Positions 1-8,917 of a DNA stretch of 64,000 bases are shown in pieces (the stretch's first letter is position 1; each line of letters starts with the position of its first letter). The DNA lies in contig NZ_BOOF01000014.1 of the NCBI RefSeq assembly GCF_016863095.1, positions 1 to 64,000 on the forward strand. Direction: 5' to 3'. The position numbers were made by a program, and so were the translations under genes. The DNA comes from Microbispora siamensis. Lineage in GTDB: Bacteria > Actinomycetota > Actinomycetes > Streptosporangiales > Streptosporangiaceae. The notes under the pieces are model-generated. The model saw nothing but the letters and a program-made list of their open reading frames with translations. It was not told the origin of the DNA and did not search any database.

Positions 1-33
1 AGACCGTTTGGAACCGGCCGAATGAGCGCGAGC

Positions 34-849
34 TCAGCGGAGGCCGGCGAACAGGTCGTCTTCCTTGTCGGGGGCGGCCACCCGGGATGTCGTCCGGATG
101 AAGTACTCGCGTGAGAATGCCTGGTGCTGGGCCTCCGGCGGCATCCTCAGGAAGGGGATGTTCTCGCCCTGGCTCGCGTGGGCCTCCAGGGCCTTCAGCT
201 TGTTCTCCACGTACGGGGAGACATCCACGACGCTGGTGATGAGCTCGTCGGGCGTGCCGAAGTCGTCGGGGAGCTCGAAGTCGTCCGGGGTCATGCCGTT
301 CGCCCGCATGAACTCGAACATCTGCCGGATGCCCTCACGAGGCACGGCCGTGTAATAGAACTTGTCCGGAATGCCGGTCATCTCGGCCGCCGCGACCGCG
401 ATGCGGTGGGCCTGGATGTGGTCGGGGTGCCCGTAGTTGCCGTTCTCGTCGTACGTGACGATCACCTGCGGGCGGTAGCGCTCCATCAGCGCGGCGAGCC
501 GGGCGGCGGCCTTCTCGACCGGGACGTTCGCGAACGCGTCGGGGTGGCCGTTGCCGTCCCAGCCGTCCATGCCGGAGTCGCGGTAGCCGAGCAGTTCCAG
601 ATGATCGATGCCGAGGTGGGCGACCGACTCGCGCAACTCGGCCAGCCGCCGCTCCGCGACCGCGGCGTCGTCGTGGCCGGGCTCGCCCGGCTTCACCCCG
701 CCGGGGCCGTCCCCCTGCTCGCCGTTGGTGCACGTCACCAGGACCGTACGGATCCCTTCTGCGGTGTACTTCGCGAGGATGCCGCCGGTGCCGATCACCT
801 CGTCGTCGGGGTGCGCGTGCACGGCCATCAGGGTGAGCTCTCGGTCCAT
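34..849 (-). CDS. PIG-L family deacetylase (mycothiol-enzyme type)
   Basis: A LmbE/PIG-L zinc amidohydrolase that should remove an acyl group from an amino sugar or cleave a mycothiol conjugate in the cytoplasm. The zinc motif AHPDDE lies about 12 residues from the start, and the second family motif GHPDH follows near residue 140. Length (about 271 residues) fits MshB/Mca relatives, but the N-terminal half lacks features that would choose between them. I chose the ATG at 849 because GGGGGACGG sits just upstream; an in-frame GTG at 879 would add ten residues. It stands alone, facing away from the next gene. The exact substrate is inference. Confidence 0.85.
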   Translation of the reverse strand: MDRELTLMAVHAHPDDEVIGTGGILAKYTAEGIRTVLVTCTNGEQGDGPGGVKPGEPGHDDAAVAERRLAELRESVAHLGIDHLELLGYRDSGMDGWDGNGHPDAFANVPVEKAAARLAALMERYRPQVIVTYDENGNYGHPDHIQAHRIAVAAAEMTGIPDKFYYTAVPREGIRQMFEFMRANGMTPDDFELPDDFGTPDELITSVVDVSPYVENKLKALEAHASQGENIPFLRMPPEAQHQAFSREYFIRTTSRVAAPDKEDDLFAGLR

Positions 850-959
850 TCCGTCCCCCGGGGTGTCGTTTACCGTCACCCGGACGACCCTATATCGCCC
901 GTTGATCCTCGCGCGGGCGTGCGTCGTTTGAGGTGGCCAGGCCCGGTTAGGCGACCGCT

Positions 960-1433
960 ATGGGGATTTATCGGGACATGGTGGCGGGAGTGGTCGCGGG
1001 AGCGGCCGGCACGACCGTGCTCAACGCGATCACCTACCTGGACATGGCGGTGCGCGCGCGGCCGGCGAGCTCGCTGCCGGAGCAGGCGGCCGGCGCCGTC
1101 AGCGAGCGGCTCCACGTCGACCTCGGCGAGGAGGAGGACGCCCGCAATCGGGAGCAGGGGCTCGGGCCGATGCTCGGCATCCTCACCGGCGTCGGCGTGG
1201 GCCTGGCCTACGGCCTGTTCCGCCACGCCGTACGGCGGAGGGTCAGCCTCCCGGCCGCGGCGACCGGGGTGGGCATGGCCGCGGCGGTCGCGGGCAGCGC
1301 GCCGATGACCGCGCTCGGGCTGACCGACCCGCGTGAGTGGGGCGTCAGCGGCTGGATGGCCGACCTGGTCCCCCATCTCGGGTACGGCCTCGCCACGGTC
1401 GCCGCGTTCGAACTGACCAGGAGCCGCCGTTAG
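960..1433 (+). CDS. Small integral membrane protein, unknown function
   Basis: A 157-residue protein with about four predicted hydrophobic segments: a Gly/Ala-rich helix at the N-terminus, two in the middle around a basic YGLFRHAVRRR turn, and one near the C-terminus. An acidic stretch with EEEDARNRE lies between the first and second helices. I do not recognise a named family. It converges with the MFS gene on the other strand and their ends overlap by four bases. Codon third positions are GC-rich, supporting a real gene. Confidence 0.65.
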   Translation: MGIYRDMVAGVVAGAAGTTVLNAITYLDMAVRARPASSLPEQAAGAVSERLHVDLGEEEDARNREQGLGPMLGILTGVGVGLAYGLFRHAVRRRVSLPAAATGVGMAAAVAGSAPMTALGLTDPREWGVSGWMADLVPHLGYGLATVAAFELTRSRR

Positions 1434-2629
1434 GAGACGGCGCGGGGGGCCGGGTTCATGCGGCCCACCACCAGCCACCAGAAGAGCACCTGCAGCAGGG
1501 CGAGCGCCACGGCGAAGGGCGGCAGCGTCCAGACCCCGACGCCCTGGGCGATCGCCCCGGCCAGCCACGGGAACACCGCGCCGCCGACCACCGACACCCC
1601 GTTCAGCAGCCCGATCGCCGTGGGCACCAGCCGGGTCACGGTGAGCCGCGGCGCGACGGCCATCGTCGTGGGGAAGATCGGCCCGAGCCAGAAGCCGAGC
1701 AGCACGAAGCTCACGCTGGCCACCACGCCGCCCGGCGCGATCCACGCCAGAACCGAGCTGACGGTGATGCCGGCCAGGCAGACGAAGGTCATCCCGGTCG
1801 CGGTCATGCCGAGCCTGGTGGCCGCCGGGCTGATCAGGAAGCGCCCGAGGGCGAGCCCGAGCCAGTAGCCGGACACGGTGTATCCGGCGAGCAGGCTCCC
1901 CTGCCCGTGCTCGTCGACCAGGAAGGTGAACCCCCAGTTGCCCACGCTGATCTCCAGGCCGACGTACACGGCCAGGAACACCGCGCCCAGCAGGACGGCG
2001 GGCTGCCGCGACGCGGTGGCCAGCAGGCCCGGACGCTCCGCCTGCTCCTCGGCCGACGCGGGCGGCGGGGCCTCGCGTGCGGGCAGGGTCAGGTGGAAGC
2101 CGACCAGCAGCGGCAGGCACACCAGGGCCAGGACCAGCCACACGGCCGTCCACGGCAGGAAGGTCAGGATCCAGGTGGCCAGCAGCGGCCCGAGCAGCGC
2201 GCCGACGCCGAAGAACGCGTGCAGGCGGTTGAGCAGCGTCGTCGCCCCGGGCAGGTCCGTGAGGTAGGCGTTCAGCACCGATTCGAGGATGCCGGTGCCA
2301 TACCCCGCCAGGATCTGGACCGCCACGAAGGCCAGGAACGGCGGGCGTACGGACGAGTAGAGGCCGGCCAGCACGAACGTGCCGCCGCCGAGGATGAGCG
2401 AGGCCCGGATCCCGAAGCGGTGGATCAGCAGGCCGGCGGTCGACCCGGCCAGCATGAACCCGGCGGAGAAGGTGAAGAACTGCGTGCCGACCGTGGCCTT
2501 GTCGAGGCCGTAGTCGTCGATCTGCGCCGGCAGCAGCACCCCGCCCACACCGGCGCTCAGGCCGACGAGGATGAACGTGACGTAGGAGAGGGCGACCGGC
2601 GCCCACAGTCCACGCCGCAGTGCGGACAC
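1430..2629 (-). CDS. MFS transporter, 12-TM type
   Basis: A 399-residue major facilitator protein with about twelve alternating hydrophobic helices, Gly-rich turns such as GVGALLGPLLA, and a central loop with an acidic EAPPPASAEEQAERP stretch separating the two six-helix halves. It probably exports or imports a small molecule by proton coupling; the substrate cannot be read. The start is GTG at 2629, preceded by a good GGGAGGT ribosome site. No regulator adjoins it. It is tail-to-tail with the small membrane protein. Confidence 0.85.
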   Translation of the reverse strand: MSALRRGLWAPVALSYVTFILVGLSAGVGGVLLPAQIDDYGLDKATVGTQFFTFSAGFMLAGSTAGLLIHRFGIRASLILGGGTFVLAGLYSSVRPPFLAFVAVQILAGYGTGILESVLNAYLTDLPGATTLLNRLHAFFGVGALLGPLLATWILTFLPWTAVWLVLALVCLPLLVGFHLTLPAREAPPPASAEEQAERPGLLATASRQPAVLLGAVFLAVYVGLEISVGNWGFTFLVDEHGQGSLLAGYTVSGYWLGLALGRFLISPAATRLGMTATGMTFVCLAGITVSSVLAWIAPGGVVASVSFVLLGFWLGPIFPTTMAVAPRLTVTRLVPTAIGLLNGVSVVGGAVFPWLAGAIAQGVGVWTLPPFAVALALLQVLFWWLVVGRMNPAPRAVS

Positions 2630-2776
2630 CTGACCTCCCGCGGTACGAGCAGCCTCCGGCCACCCGGCATGCGGGATCGGCCGTATCCGTGATCAACGGT
2701 GATCCCGTTTTTCGGCGTCATGGTACTTGGTGTGCCTATTGCTCCAATAGGGGTTGATCGGGGTTATCGTCGCCAT

Positions 2777-3457
2777 GTGACGGATCATGCGAAGGTTCGG
2801 GCCAACGGCATCGGGATCGCGTACCGGACGTACGGCCAGGACGACGCCCCGCCGCTGATCCTGCTGCACGGCCTGGGCGAGGGCATGGCCGACTGGGACG
2901 GCGTGGCCGGCGCGCTGGCCGCCGGCCGGCACGTGTACGCGCCGGACCTGCGCGGCCACGGAGCCAGCGACTGGCCGGGAGACTACGGCCTGGAACTCAT
3001 GCGCGACGACGTCCTCGCCTTCCTCGACGCGCTGTCGCTCGGCACGGTGGACGTGATCGGGCACTCGATGGGCGGCGTCGTGGCCTACCTGCTCGCCGCC
3101 GGGCGGCCGGACCGGGTGCGGACGCTGGTCCTGGAGGACGTCCCGCTCCCGGTGCCGCGCGAGCCGCCCCCGCTCGTACGGCCGGAGGAGCCCCTGTCGT
3201 TCGACTGGGCCATGGTGGAGGCGATCAGGCCGCAGATCGACCACCCCGACCCGGCCTGGCTGGGGCGGCTCGGCCGGATCACCGCACGCACGCTCGTGAT
3301 CGGCGGTGGACCGGACAGCCACATTCCCCAGGACCGGGTCGCCGAGATGGCCCGCCGCATTCCCGGCGCCGCGCACGTCACGATCCCGGCCGGGCACCTG
3401 GTGCACGAGAACGCGCCCGACGCCTTCGTCCGCGAGGTCGCGGCCTTCCTTTCCTAG
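2777..3457 (+). CDS. Alpha/beta-fold hydrolase
   Basis: A 226-residue serine hydrolase. The oxyanion-side HGLGEG lies near residue 31, the nucleophile elbow GHSMGG has Ser97, the acid is probably the Asp in GGGPDSHIP, and the catalytic His is in AGHLVHE near the C-terminus. A short lid follows the elbow. I chose GTG 2777 because homologous sequence starts about there and the longer reading frame from 2699 encodes a non-family-like leader that overlaps the likely promoter. It ends seven bases from the convergent sigma factor gene. The substrate is unknown. Confidence 0.85.
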   Translation: MTDHAKVRANGIGIAYRTYGQDDAPPLILLHGLGEGMADWDGVAGALAAGRHVYAPDLRGHGASDWPGDYGLELMRDDVLAFLDALSLGTVDVIGHSMGGVVAYLLAAGRPDRVRTLVLEDVPLPVPREPPPLVRPEEPLSFDWAMVEAIRPQIDHPDPAWLGRLGRITARTLVIGGGPDSHIPQDRVAEMARRIPGAAHVTIPAGHLVHENAPDAFVREVAAFLS

Positions 3458-3464
3458 AGCACGG

Positions 3465-4415
3465 CTAGAGCTCGGGCGGCAGCGAGAAAACGGCGAACAG
3501 GGCGGCATCGCCGAACACGACGTTCCGCGCGATGCCGTCCGCGGCGATCGCGAGCACCTGGAGCGAGTGGGCACGGAAGACGCCGTCGCCGCCGTCCAGG
3601 TAGGCCGCGAGCGCCGGCTGTCCGTTGGCGCGCGTGGGGACCATCCGCCAGGGGCCCCGCGTGGCGCAGACCCAGCGGATGAAGCGGCCGAACGCCTCCC
3701 GCCCGGCGAACCACGACAGGAACGGCGGCATCTCCAGGACGGCGTCCTCCCGCAGCAGCCGTTCCAGGGCCGCGACGTCGGCCTTCTCGAACGCCGCGAC
3801 GTACCGGTCGAGCAGGTCGCGGCAGGCCGGGTCGTCCGGTTCTGTCAGGTGGTCCTCGGCCGGGGCCACCCGGGCGAGCTGGGCGCGGGCGCGTTGCAGG
3901 GCGCTGTTGACGGCGGCGACCGAGGTCTCCAGCAGGTCGGCGACCTCGCTCGCCCGCCAGGCCAGCACCTCGCGCAGGATGAGCACCGCCCGCTGCCGCG
4001 GCGGCAGATGCTGCAGGGCCGCGACGAACGCCAGCCTGATCCCGCCCCGCGACGCGACGACCGCGGCGGGGTCCACCAGTGCGTCGGGGATGGGCTCCAG
4101 CCAGGTCACCTCCGGCAGCCGCCGTTGCGGTCCCGCCTCAGGGTCGTCGCCGGGGCCGGTGAGGCCGGACGGCAGGGCCCTGCGCCCGCGCTGTTCGAGC
4201 GCCGTGAGGCAGGCGTTCGTCGCGATGCGGTAGAGCCAGGTGCGCGGCGAGGCCCGCCGCTCGTCGTAGTCGCCGGACGCCCGCCACGCCCGCAGCATGA
4301 CCTCCTGCAGCAGGTCCTCGGCGTCGTGCACCGAGCCCAGCATCCGGTAGCAGTGCGTCATCAGCTCCCGCCGGTAGGGCCCGGTGAACCGCTCGAACTC
4401 CTCGTCACTCCACAT
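3465..4415 (-). CDS. ECF sigma factor with SnoaL-like C-terminal domain (SigG-like)
   Basis: A 316-residue RNA polymerase sigma factor. Region 2 spans about residues 8-75 (DAEDLLQEVMLRAW), region 4 about 125-185 (LPPRQRAVLILREVLAW followed by an HTH), and residues 200-316 form a SnoaL/NTF2-like fold of the kind that gates activity in large ECF groups. Such factors have no classical anti-sigma partner; the C-terminal domain does that job, so a small ligand may control it. The ATG start has a GGGAGAG site. It is divergent from an MFS exporter across a large palindrome, which suggests shared control. Confidence 0.88.
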   Translation of the reverse strand: MWSDEEFERFTGPYRRELMTHCYRMLGSVHDAEDLLQEVMLRAWRASGDYDERRASPRTWLYRIATNACLTALEQRGRRALPSGLTGPGDDPEAGPQRRLPEVTWLEPIPDALVDPAAVVASRGGIRLAFVAALQHLPPRQRAVLILREVLAWRASEVADLLETSVAAVNSALQRARAQLARVAPAEDHLTEPDDPACRDLLDRYVAAFEKADVAALERLLREDAVLEMPPFLSWFAGREAFGRFIRWVCATRGPWRMVPTRANGQPALAAYLDGGDGVFRAHSLQVLAIAADGIARNVVFGDAALFAVFSLPPEL

Positions 4416-4442
4416 GTGCTCTCCCGCGTCGCGTCGCCGTCA

Positions 4443-4510
4443 CCGGTATCTACCGCCGCGCCCGGCGGAACTCATCGATGAGTTCTCCGCCCGGCGCCGG
4501 TAGGTACCGG
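4443..4510. promoter_or_regulatory. Large nested palindrome in the sigma/MFS divergent promoter region
   Basis: The core is a perfect 18-bp palindrome, GAACTCATCGATGAGTTC at 4468-4485. It is extended on both sides by imperfect CCGCC/CGGCG arms and then by GGTATCTACCG and CGGTAGGTACC outer arms. It fills the space between the divergent starts at 4415 and 4537. Two-fold symmetry of this size suits a dimeric repressor operator, but no such regulator is encoded next to it. Confidence 0.5.
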
Positions 4511-4536
4511 CGGACCCACTGCGGAAGGACCAAAGA

Positions 4537-5955
4537 GTGACAATCAGCCATACCGTCCGCCCTGCCCCGGCCCGTGCCGTACGGCCCTGGCCGATGCTGG
4601 CGGTGCTGCTCGCCGGCCAGTTCATGGGGCTGCTCGACCTCTACATCGTCAACGTGGCGATCCCCAGGATCGGCGCCGACCTGGGGGCGTCCGGGGCCGC
4701 CCTGCAACTGGTCGTCGGCGGCTACATCATCGCGTACGCGACCCTGCTGGTCACCGGCGCCCGGCTCGGCGAGCTGTACGGCAGGCGGCGCATGTACATG
4801 ATCGGAGTCGCCGGCTTCACCGCGGGCTCGCTGCTGTGCGGGCTCGCGCCGGACGCCGGGACGCTGATCGCCTTCAGGTTCGTCCAGGGGGCCGCGGCGG
4901 CGGTGATGGTCCCGCAGATCATGAGCGTGATCCAGACCAGGTTCACCGGCAGGGCCAGGGCGACGGCGCTCAGCGCGTACACCGCGGTGCTCTCGGCCGG
5001 TTCGGTCGTCGGGCTGGCGCTGGGCGGGGTGCTGGTCGGCGCCGACCTGGCCGGCACCGGCTGGCGGCCGGTGTTCCTCGTGAACGTCCCCGTGGGCGTC
5101 CTGCTGACGCTCGCGGTGCCCCGGCTGGTGCCGCCGGACGCGCCGTCGGATCGGCCGCGTGGCACGCGCCGGCTCGACCTGCGGGGCCTCGCGCTCGCGC
5201 TGCCCGCCACGCTGCTGGTCGTGCTGCCGCTCGTGCTGGGCCGGGAGGCCGGCTGGCCCGCCTGGACGTACGCGTCGATCGCCGCGGGGGTCGCGCTCGC
5301 CGCCGTGTTCGCCGTGACGCAGCGCCGTACGGCGGCCCGGGGCGGCGACCCGCTGCTGAACCTGGACGTGCTGCGCGCGACCGGCATGCCGTCGGGCCTG
5401 ACGACGCTGCTCGCGCTGATGGTCGCCTACGGCGGGTTCCTGTTCACCTTCGCGGTGCACCTGCAGGGCGTCCTCGGGGAGAGCCCGCTGCGGGCCGGGC
5501 TCACGTTCCTGCCCATGGCGGCCGCGTTCGGGCTGGGCAGCTTCTACTGGCGCAGGCTGCCGGGGCGGATCCACCACCTGCTGCCACCGGCCGGGCTGGC
5601 GCTCAGCGTCCTCGGCACGGCGGCCCTGGCCGTCTCGGTGACCGGCGGCCCATTGCTGTGGGCCGCGCTGGTCGTGTACGGCGCGGGACTGGGCGTCTCG
5701 ACCAGCCTGCTCACCCACGCCTTGGTGCACGTGCCGCCCGCCCGCGCCGCCGACGCGAGCGGCCTGCTCACGACGACCATGCAGTTCGGCCAGCTCAGCG
5801 GGGTGGCGGTGTTCGGCGCGGTGTTCCTCGCCCTGGCCGACCCGCCGCGAGCGGAGGCCATGAGCACGACCGCGTGGTGGCTGGCGCTGGCCGCGGCCGC
5901 CGGCGCGGCGGGCGCGGTCGCCCTGGCCCGCGCCGCACGGCCCCGGCCCGCGTGA
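4537..5955 (+). CDS. MFS drug-exporter, DHA2 (14-TM) family
   Basis: A 472-residue EmrB/QacA-type proton-drug antiporter. The N-terminus carries LYIVNVAIPRIGADLG, typical of the D1 region, then GARLGELYGRRRMY as motif A, a PVGVLLTLAVPRLVP stretch after helix 6, and 14 hydrophobic segments. It likely exports hydrophobic drugs or endogenous metabolites. The GTG start at 4537 follows GGAAGGACC. The upstream palindrome separates it from a divergent sigma factor. A 15-bp-stem terminator follows. Confidence 0.87.
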   Translation: MTISHTVRPAPARAVRPWPMLAVLLAGQFMGLLDLYIVNVAIPRIGADLGASGAALQLVVGGYIIAYATLLVTGARLGELYGRRRMYMIGVAGFTAGSLLCGLAPDAGTLIAFRFVQGAAAAVMVPQIMSVIQTRFTGRARATALSAYTAVLSAGSVVGLALGGVLVGADLAGTGWRPVFLVNVPVGVLLTLAVPRLVPPDAPSDRPRGTRRLDLRGLALALPATLLVVLPLVLGREAGWPAWTYASIAAGVALAAVFAVTQRRTAARGGDPLLNLDVLRATGMPSGLTTLLALMVAYGGFLFTFAVHLQGVLGESPLRAGLTFLPMAAAFGLGSFYWRRLPGRIHHLLPPAGLALSVLGTAALAVSVTGGPLLWAALVVYGAGLGVSTSLLTHALVHVPPARAADASGLLTTTMQFGQLSGVAVFGAVFLALADPPRAEAMSTTAWWLALAAAAGAAGAVALARAARPRPA

Positions 5956-5970
5956 CCCTCGACGTGCACG

Positions 5971-6005
5971 CCAAGCGGACCCCGGGCCCACCGGGGTCCG
6001 CTTGG
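5971..6005 (+). terminator. Strong hairpin after the DHA2 exporter
   Basis: A perfect 15-bp stem (CCAAGCGGACCCCGG with its complement) closes a five-base loop sixteen bases after the stop codon. No U-run follows, as is usual for GC-rich actinomycete terminators. Confidence 0.7.
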
Positions 6006-6125
6006 CCGGAAGGTCCGGACGCTGCAGGCGCTTCGCACGTTGCATCCGGCGGTGTTGCGTCTCCTGCGGACGGCCTTTGCCATGGCGGCGTTACCGTGGG
6101 TGTACGCCCTGGGGAGTGATCCGCC

Positions 6126-6551
6126 ATGCCTGATGGCCGACAGCTCGCGGACCGCGTGCTGGACGCGGTGAACGCTCACGACCTGGACCGGCTGTCGGCG
6201 TGCTACGACCGGCACGCCGTCCTGGCCACCCCGTTGGGCGTGTGCGAGGGGCGCGAGCAGATCGCCCGATACTGGGAGAGCCTGTTCAAGGGTTTCGCCG
6301 ACATCGCCATGACGGTCTGGAACAGGGTGGAGTGCGCCGACCCCGGCTTCAGCGAGTGGACGATGACGGGCACGCACACCGGGTCCTTCGCGCTGCCGGA
6401 CGACGGTGTCGCGGGCGCGAGCGGCCGGCGGATCACCGTGCGCGGCTGCGGGGCGTGTCACGCGAAGAACGGCCTCGTGGTCGCCCACCGGGACTATTTC
6501 GACCTGCTGGAGCTGTACTCCCAGATCGGGTTCTCCCTCGTCCCTGACTAG
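6126..6551 (+). CDS. SnoaL/NTF2-like protein
   Basis: A 141-residue single-domain protein of the NTF2-like fold: an N-terminal helix pair (LADRVLDAVNAHDLDRLSACY), then YDRHAVLATPLG and a four-strand sheet region with WTMTGTHTGSF, ending with YFDLLELYSQIGF. Relatives include polyketide cyclases, ester cyclases and carriers with no activity, so the role is open. The ATG follows GGGGAGTGATCC. It is co-directional with the MBL-fold gene 72 bases downstream. Confidence 0.75.
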   Translation: MPDGRQLADRVLDAVNAHDLDRLSACYDRHAVLATPLGVCEGREQIARYWESLFKGFADIAMTVWNRVECADPGFSEWTMTGTHTGSFALPDDGVAGASGRRITVRGCGACHAKNGLVVAHRDYFDLLELYSQIGFSLVPD

Positions 6552-6623
6552 GTAACTACCCCCCGCTTTCGGGTGATTTGTGGCGGTTTACGTAGCCTGA
6601 AAGTCTGGGAGAGGGGAGGCGTC

Positions 6624-7469
6624 ATGCCCGATCCAGCGGACGCGACCGTGTTCTTCGTGGGAAACGCCACCATGATCATCCGTTCTCACGGGTTCACCGT
6701 GCTGACGGATCCGAACTTCCTGCACCAGGGGCAGCGAGCCCATCTCGGCTGGGGGGTGAGCACCCGCCGCCGCACCGAGCCGGCGATGGAGATCGGGCAG
6801 CTTCCGCCGCTGGACCTCGTCGTGCTGTCGCACATGCACGGTGACCACTGGGACAGGATCGCCAGGAACGGCCTCGACAAGGACCTGCCGATCGTCACCA
6901 CCCGGCACGCGGCGGCCAGGCTGCGCCGTCAGGGATTCGGCCACGCCATCGGCCTGGAGCCCTGGGAGTACCACCACGAGCGACACGGCGACGGCACGCT
7001 GACGGTGACGACCACGCCCGCCCGGCACGCGCCGGGCCCGGCGAACGCGCTGATGCCGCCGGTGGTGGGGAGCGTGCTCGACTTCGCCCACGCCGGCGAG
7101 GTGGACCTGCGCCTGCACATCAGCGGCGACACGATCATGGACGAGTGCCTGTCGGAGATCCCGCGCCGCTTCCCCGACATCGACGTCGGCATCGTGCACC
7201 TCGGCGGCACGCGGATCCTCGGCGTCACGGTGACCATGGACGGCGCCCAGGGGGTGGAGTGGCTCAGGCTGATGCAGCCGGAGTCGGCCCTGCCCGTCCA
7301 CTACGACGACTACGAGGCGTTCGCCTCCCCGCTCAAGGACTTCCAGCAGCACGTCCGGCGCGCGGGGCTGTCGCACCTGGTCCACTACATCATGCGCGGG
7401 GAGACCTACCGCCTGCCCGTACGGCAGGCCGGCGTACGCCCGCACCGCCCGGTCATCGGGCCCGGCTGA
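6624..7469 (+). CDS. MBL-fold metal-dependent hydrolase, UlaG-like
   Basis: A 281-residue metallo-beta-lactamase-fold protein. The metal motif HMHGDHWD is at residues 70-77. Upstream TVLTDPNFL and downstream HISGDTIMDE and PVHYDDY supply further ligands typical of the UlaG-like lactonase branch. A hydrolytic role on a small phospho- or lactone substrate is family inference. I chose ATG 6624 because GAGAGGGGAGGC lies just upstream; the frame is open further 5' but without a proper start. Confidence 0.85.
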   Translation: MPDPADATVFFVGNATMIIRSHGFTVLTDPNFLHQGQRAHLGWGVSTRRRTEPAMEIGQLPPLDLVVLSHMHGDHWDRIARNGLDKDLPIVTTRHAAARLRRQGFGHAIGLEPWEYHHERHGDGTLTVTTTPARHAPGPANALMPPVVGSVLDFAHAGEVDLRLHISGDTIMDECLSEIPRRFPDIDVGIVHLGGTRILGVTVTMDGAQGVEWLRLMQPESALPVHYDDYEAFASPLKDFQQHVRRAGLSHLVHYIMRGETYRLPVRQAGVRPHRPVIGPG

Positions 7470-7526
7470 CAAGGACAAGTCAGGGCCTATTGACAGCCCG
7501 CGCGATGAGGGTGTTGCATCTTAATT

Positions 7527-7542
7527 CAAGCTCTAAAGCTTG
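7527..7542. promoter_or_regulatory. Inverted repeat upstream of the beta-glucanase gene
   Basis: CAAGCT and AGCTTG are separated by four bases, about 96 bases before the GH16 start, in an AT-rich patch that stands out from its surroundings. It could be an operator for sugar-responsive control. No regulator gene is adjacent. Confidence 0.3.
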
Positions 7543-7637
7543 CCTGAAGCGCTGGACACGCCGGCGCGCGCCCCCGCACACCGCGACGGCGCGGGCCGGA
7601 GATCCTGCTGGCATCCCCCCACCAACCGGAGATCTCC

Positions 7638-8867
7638 ATGCGCAAACCCCGGCTCCTCATCATGGCCGCGGCCATGGTCGTCACCCTCGGCGGCGGCCTG
7701 GTCGCCGGCCCGGGCGCCGACCGGGCCGACGCCGCCATCGGCCCCGTCACCTGGTCCGACGAGTTCAACGCCGCGGCGGGAACGCCCGTCGACGGCTCCA
7801 AGTGGAAATTCGACATCGGCGGCGGCGGCTGGGGCAACAACGAGTTGGAGTACTACACCAACTCGACCCGCAACGTGTACCACGACGGACAGGGACACCT
7901 CGCGATCACCGCCCGCAAGGAGAACCCGTCCAACTACCAGTGCCACTACGGCACCTGCCAGTACACCTCCGGCCGCATCCTGACCGCCGACAAGTTCAGT
8001 CAGGCGTACGGCCGCTTCGAGGCGAGCATCAAGATTCCGAAGGGCCAGGGCATCTGGCCGGCGTTCTGGATGCTCGGCGGCGGCAACTGGCCGAACACCG
8101 GCGAGATCGACATCATGGAGAACGTCGGCAACACGCCCAACACCGTCTACGGCACCGTGCACGGCCCCGGCTACTCCGGCGGCAGCGGCGTCGGCGGCAA
8201 CCGCACGATCGGCGCCCCGCTCGGCGACGCCTTCCACACCTACCGCGTCGACTGGTCGCCCAACCTCATCGTCTGGTACCTGGACGGCTCGGAGTACTTC
8301 CGCGTCACGCCGGCCGACATCCGCGGCAACCAGTGGGTCTTCGACCACCCGTTCTTCCTGATCCTGAACGTGGCGGTCGGCGGTTACTGGCCGGGCAACC
8401 CCGACTCCACCACGTCGTTCCCGCAGACGATGCTGATCGACTGGGTCCGCGTCTCCGCGTGGACCAACGACGGGGGAGGCGGGACCGGCGGCGCGCTGAA
8501 GTCCAACCTGAACGGCCGCTGCATCGACATCCCGGGTGCGAACCCCGTCGACGGCGCCCGGCTGCAGATGTACGACTGCAACGGCACCGCCGCCCAGCAG
8601 TGGACGATCAACGGTGACGGCACGGTCCGCGCGATGGGCAAGTGCATGGACGCCGCGTCGGCCGGCACCGCCAACGGCACGCCGATCCAGCTCTACACCT
8701 GCAACGGCACCGGCGCCCAGCGCTTCACGCTCACCCCGGCAGGCGACCTCGTCAACACCGCCGCCAACCGATGTGTGGACATCGTGGACGTGAACCCCAA
8801 CAACGGGGCGCGCCTCCAGCTGTGGGACTGCACCGGCGGTGCCAACCAGAAGTGGACCCGCGGCTGA
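7638..8867 (+). CDS. Secreted GH16 endo-beta-1,3-glucanase with CBM13 domain
   Basis: A 409-residue exported glycosidase. A signal peptide covers about residues 1-32 (ending in DRADA). The GH16 domain runs to about residue 275 with catalytic GEIDIMEN, where Glu156 and Glu161 flank Asp158. A Gly-rich linker (DGGGGTGG) leads to a ricin-B-type CBM13 with three QxW-like repeats (QQWTI, QRFTL, QKWTR). The expected substrate is laminarin-like or fungal-wall beta-1,3-glucan. It is likely induced from the upstream inverted repeat. A strong hairpin follows the stop. Confidence 0.92.
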   Translation: MRKPRLLIMAAAMVVTLGGGLVAGPGADRADAAIGPVTWSDEFNAAAGTPVDGSKWKFDIGGGGWGNNELEYYTNSTRNVYHDGQGHLAITARKENPSNYQCHYGTCQYTSGRILTADKFSQAYGRFEASIKIPKGQGIWPAFWMLGGGNWPNTGEIDIMENVGNTPNTVYGTVHGPGYSGGSGVGGNRTIGAPLGDAFHTYRVDWSPNLIVWYLDGSEYFRVTPADIRGNQWVFDHPFFLILNVAVGGYWPGNPDSTTSFPQTMLIDWVRVSAWTNDGGGGTGGALKSNLNGRCIDIPGANPVDGARLQMYDCNGTAAQQWTINGDGTVRAMGKCMDAASAGTANGTPIQLYTCNGTGAQRFTLTPAGDLVNTAANRCVDIVDVNPNNGARLQLWDCTGGANQKWTRG

Positions 8868-8877
8868 CCGCGTGACC

Positions 8878-8906
8878 GGCGTGAGAGGCCCGGCGCCTCT
8901 CACGCC
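8878..8906. terminator. Bidirectional terminator between GH16 and antiporter genes
   Basis: A perfect 12-bp stem (GGCGTGAGAGGC and its complement) around a five-base loop lies between two convergent genes and can serve both strands. Confidence 0.7.
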
Positions 8907-8917
8907 TCACCCCTCGC

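Noticed and set aside
876-2696. Long minus-strand frame of 606 codons
   Set aside because: It is a shadow of the MFS gene and the small membrane protein; it is Arg/Pro/Gly-rich with no domain.
7638-7840. CRISPR or repeat array anywhere in the window
   Set aside because: I looked for regularly spaced direct repeats and found none; the repeats seen are att, arm or operator sites.
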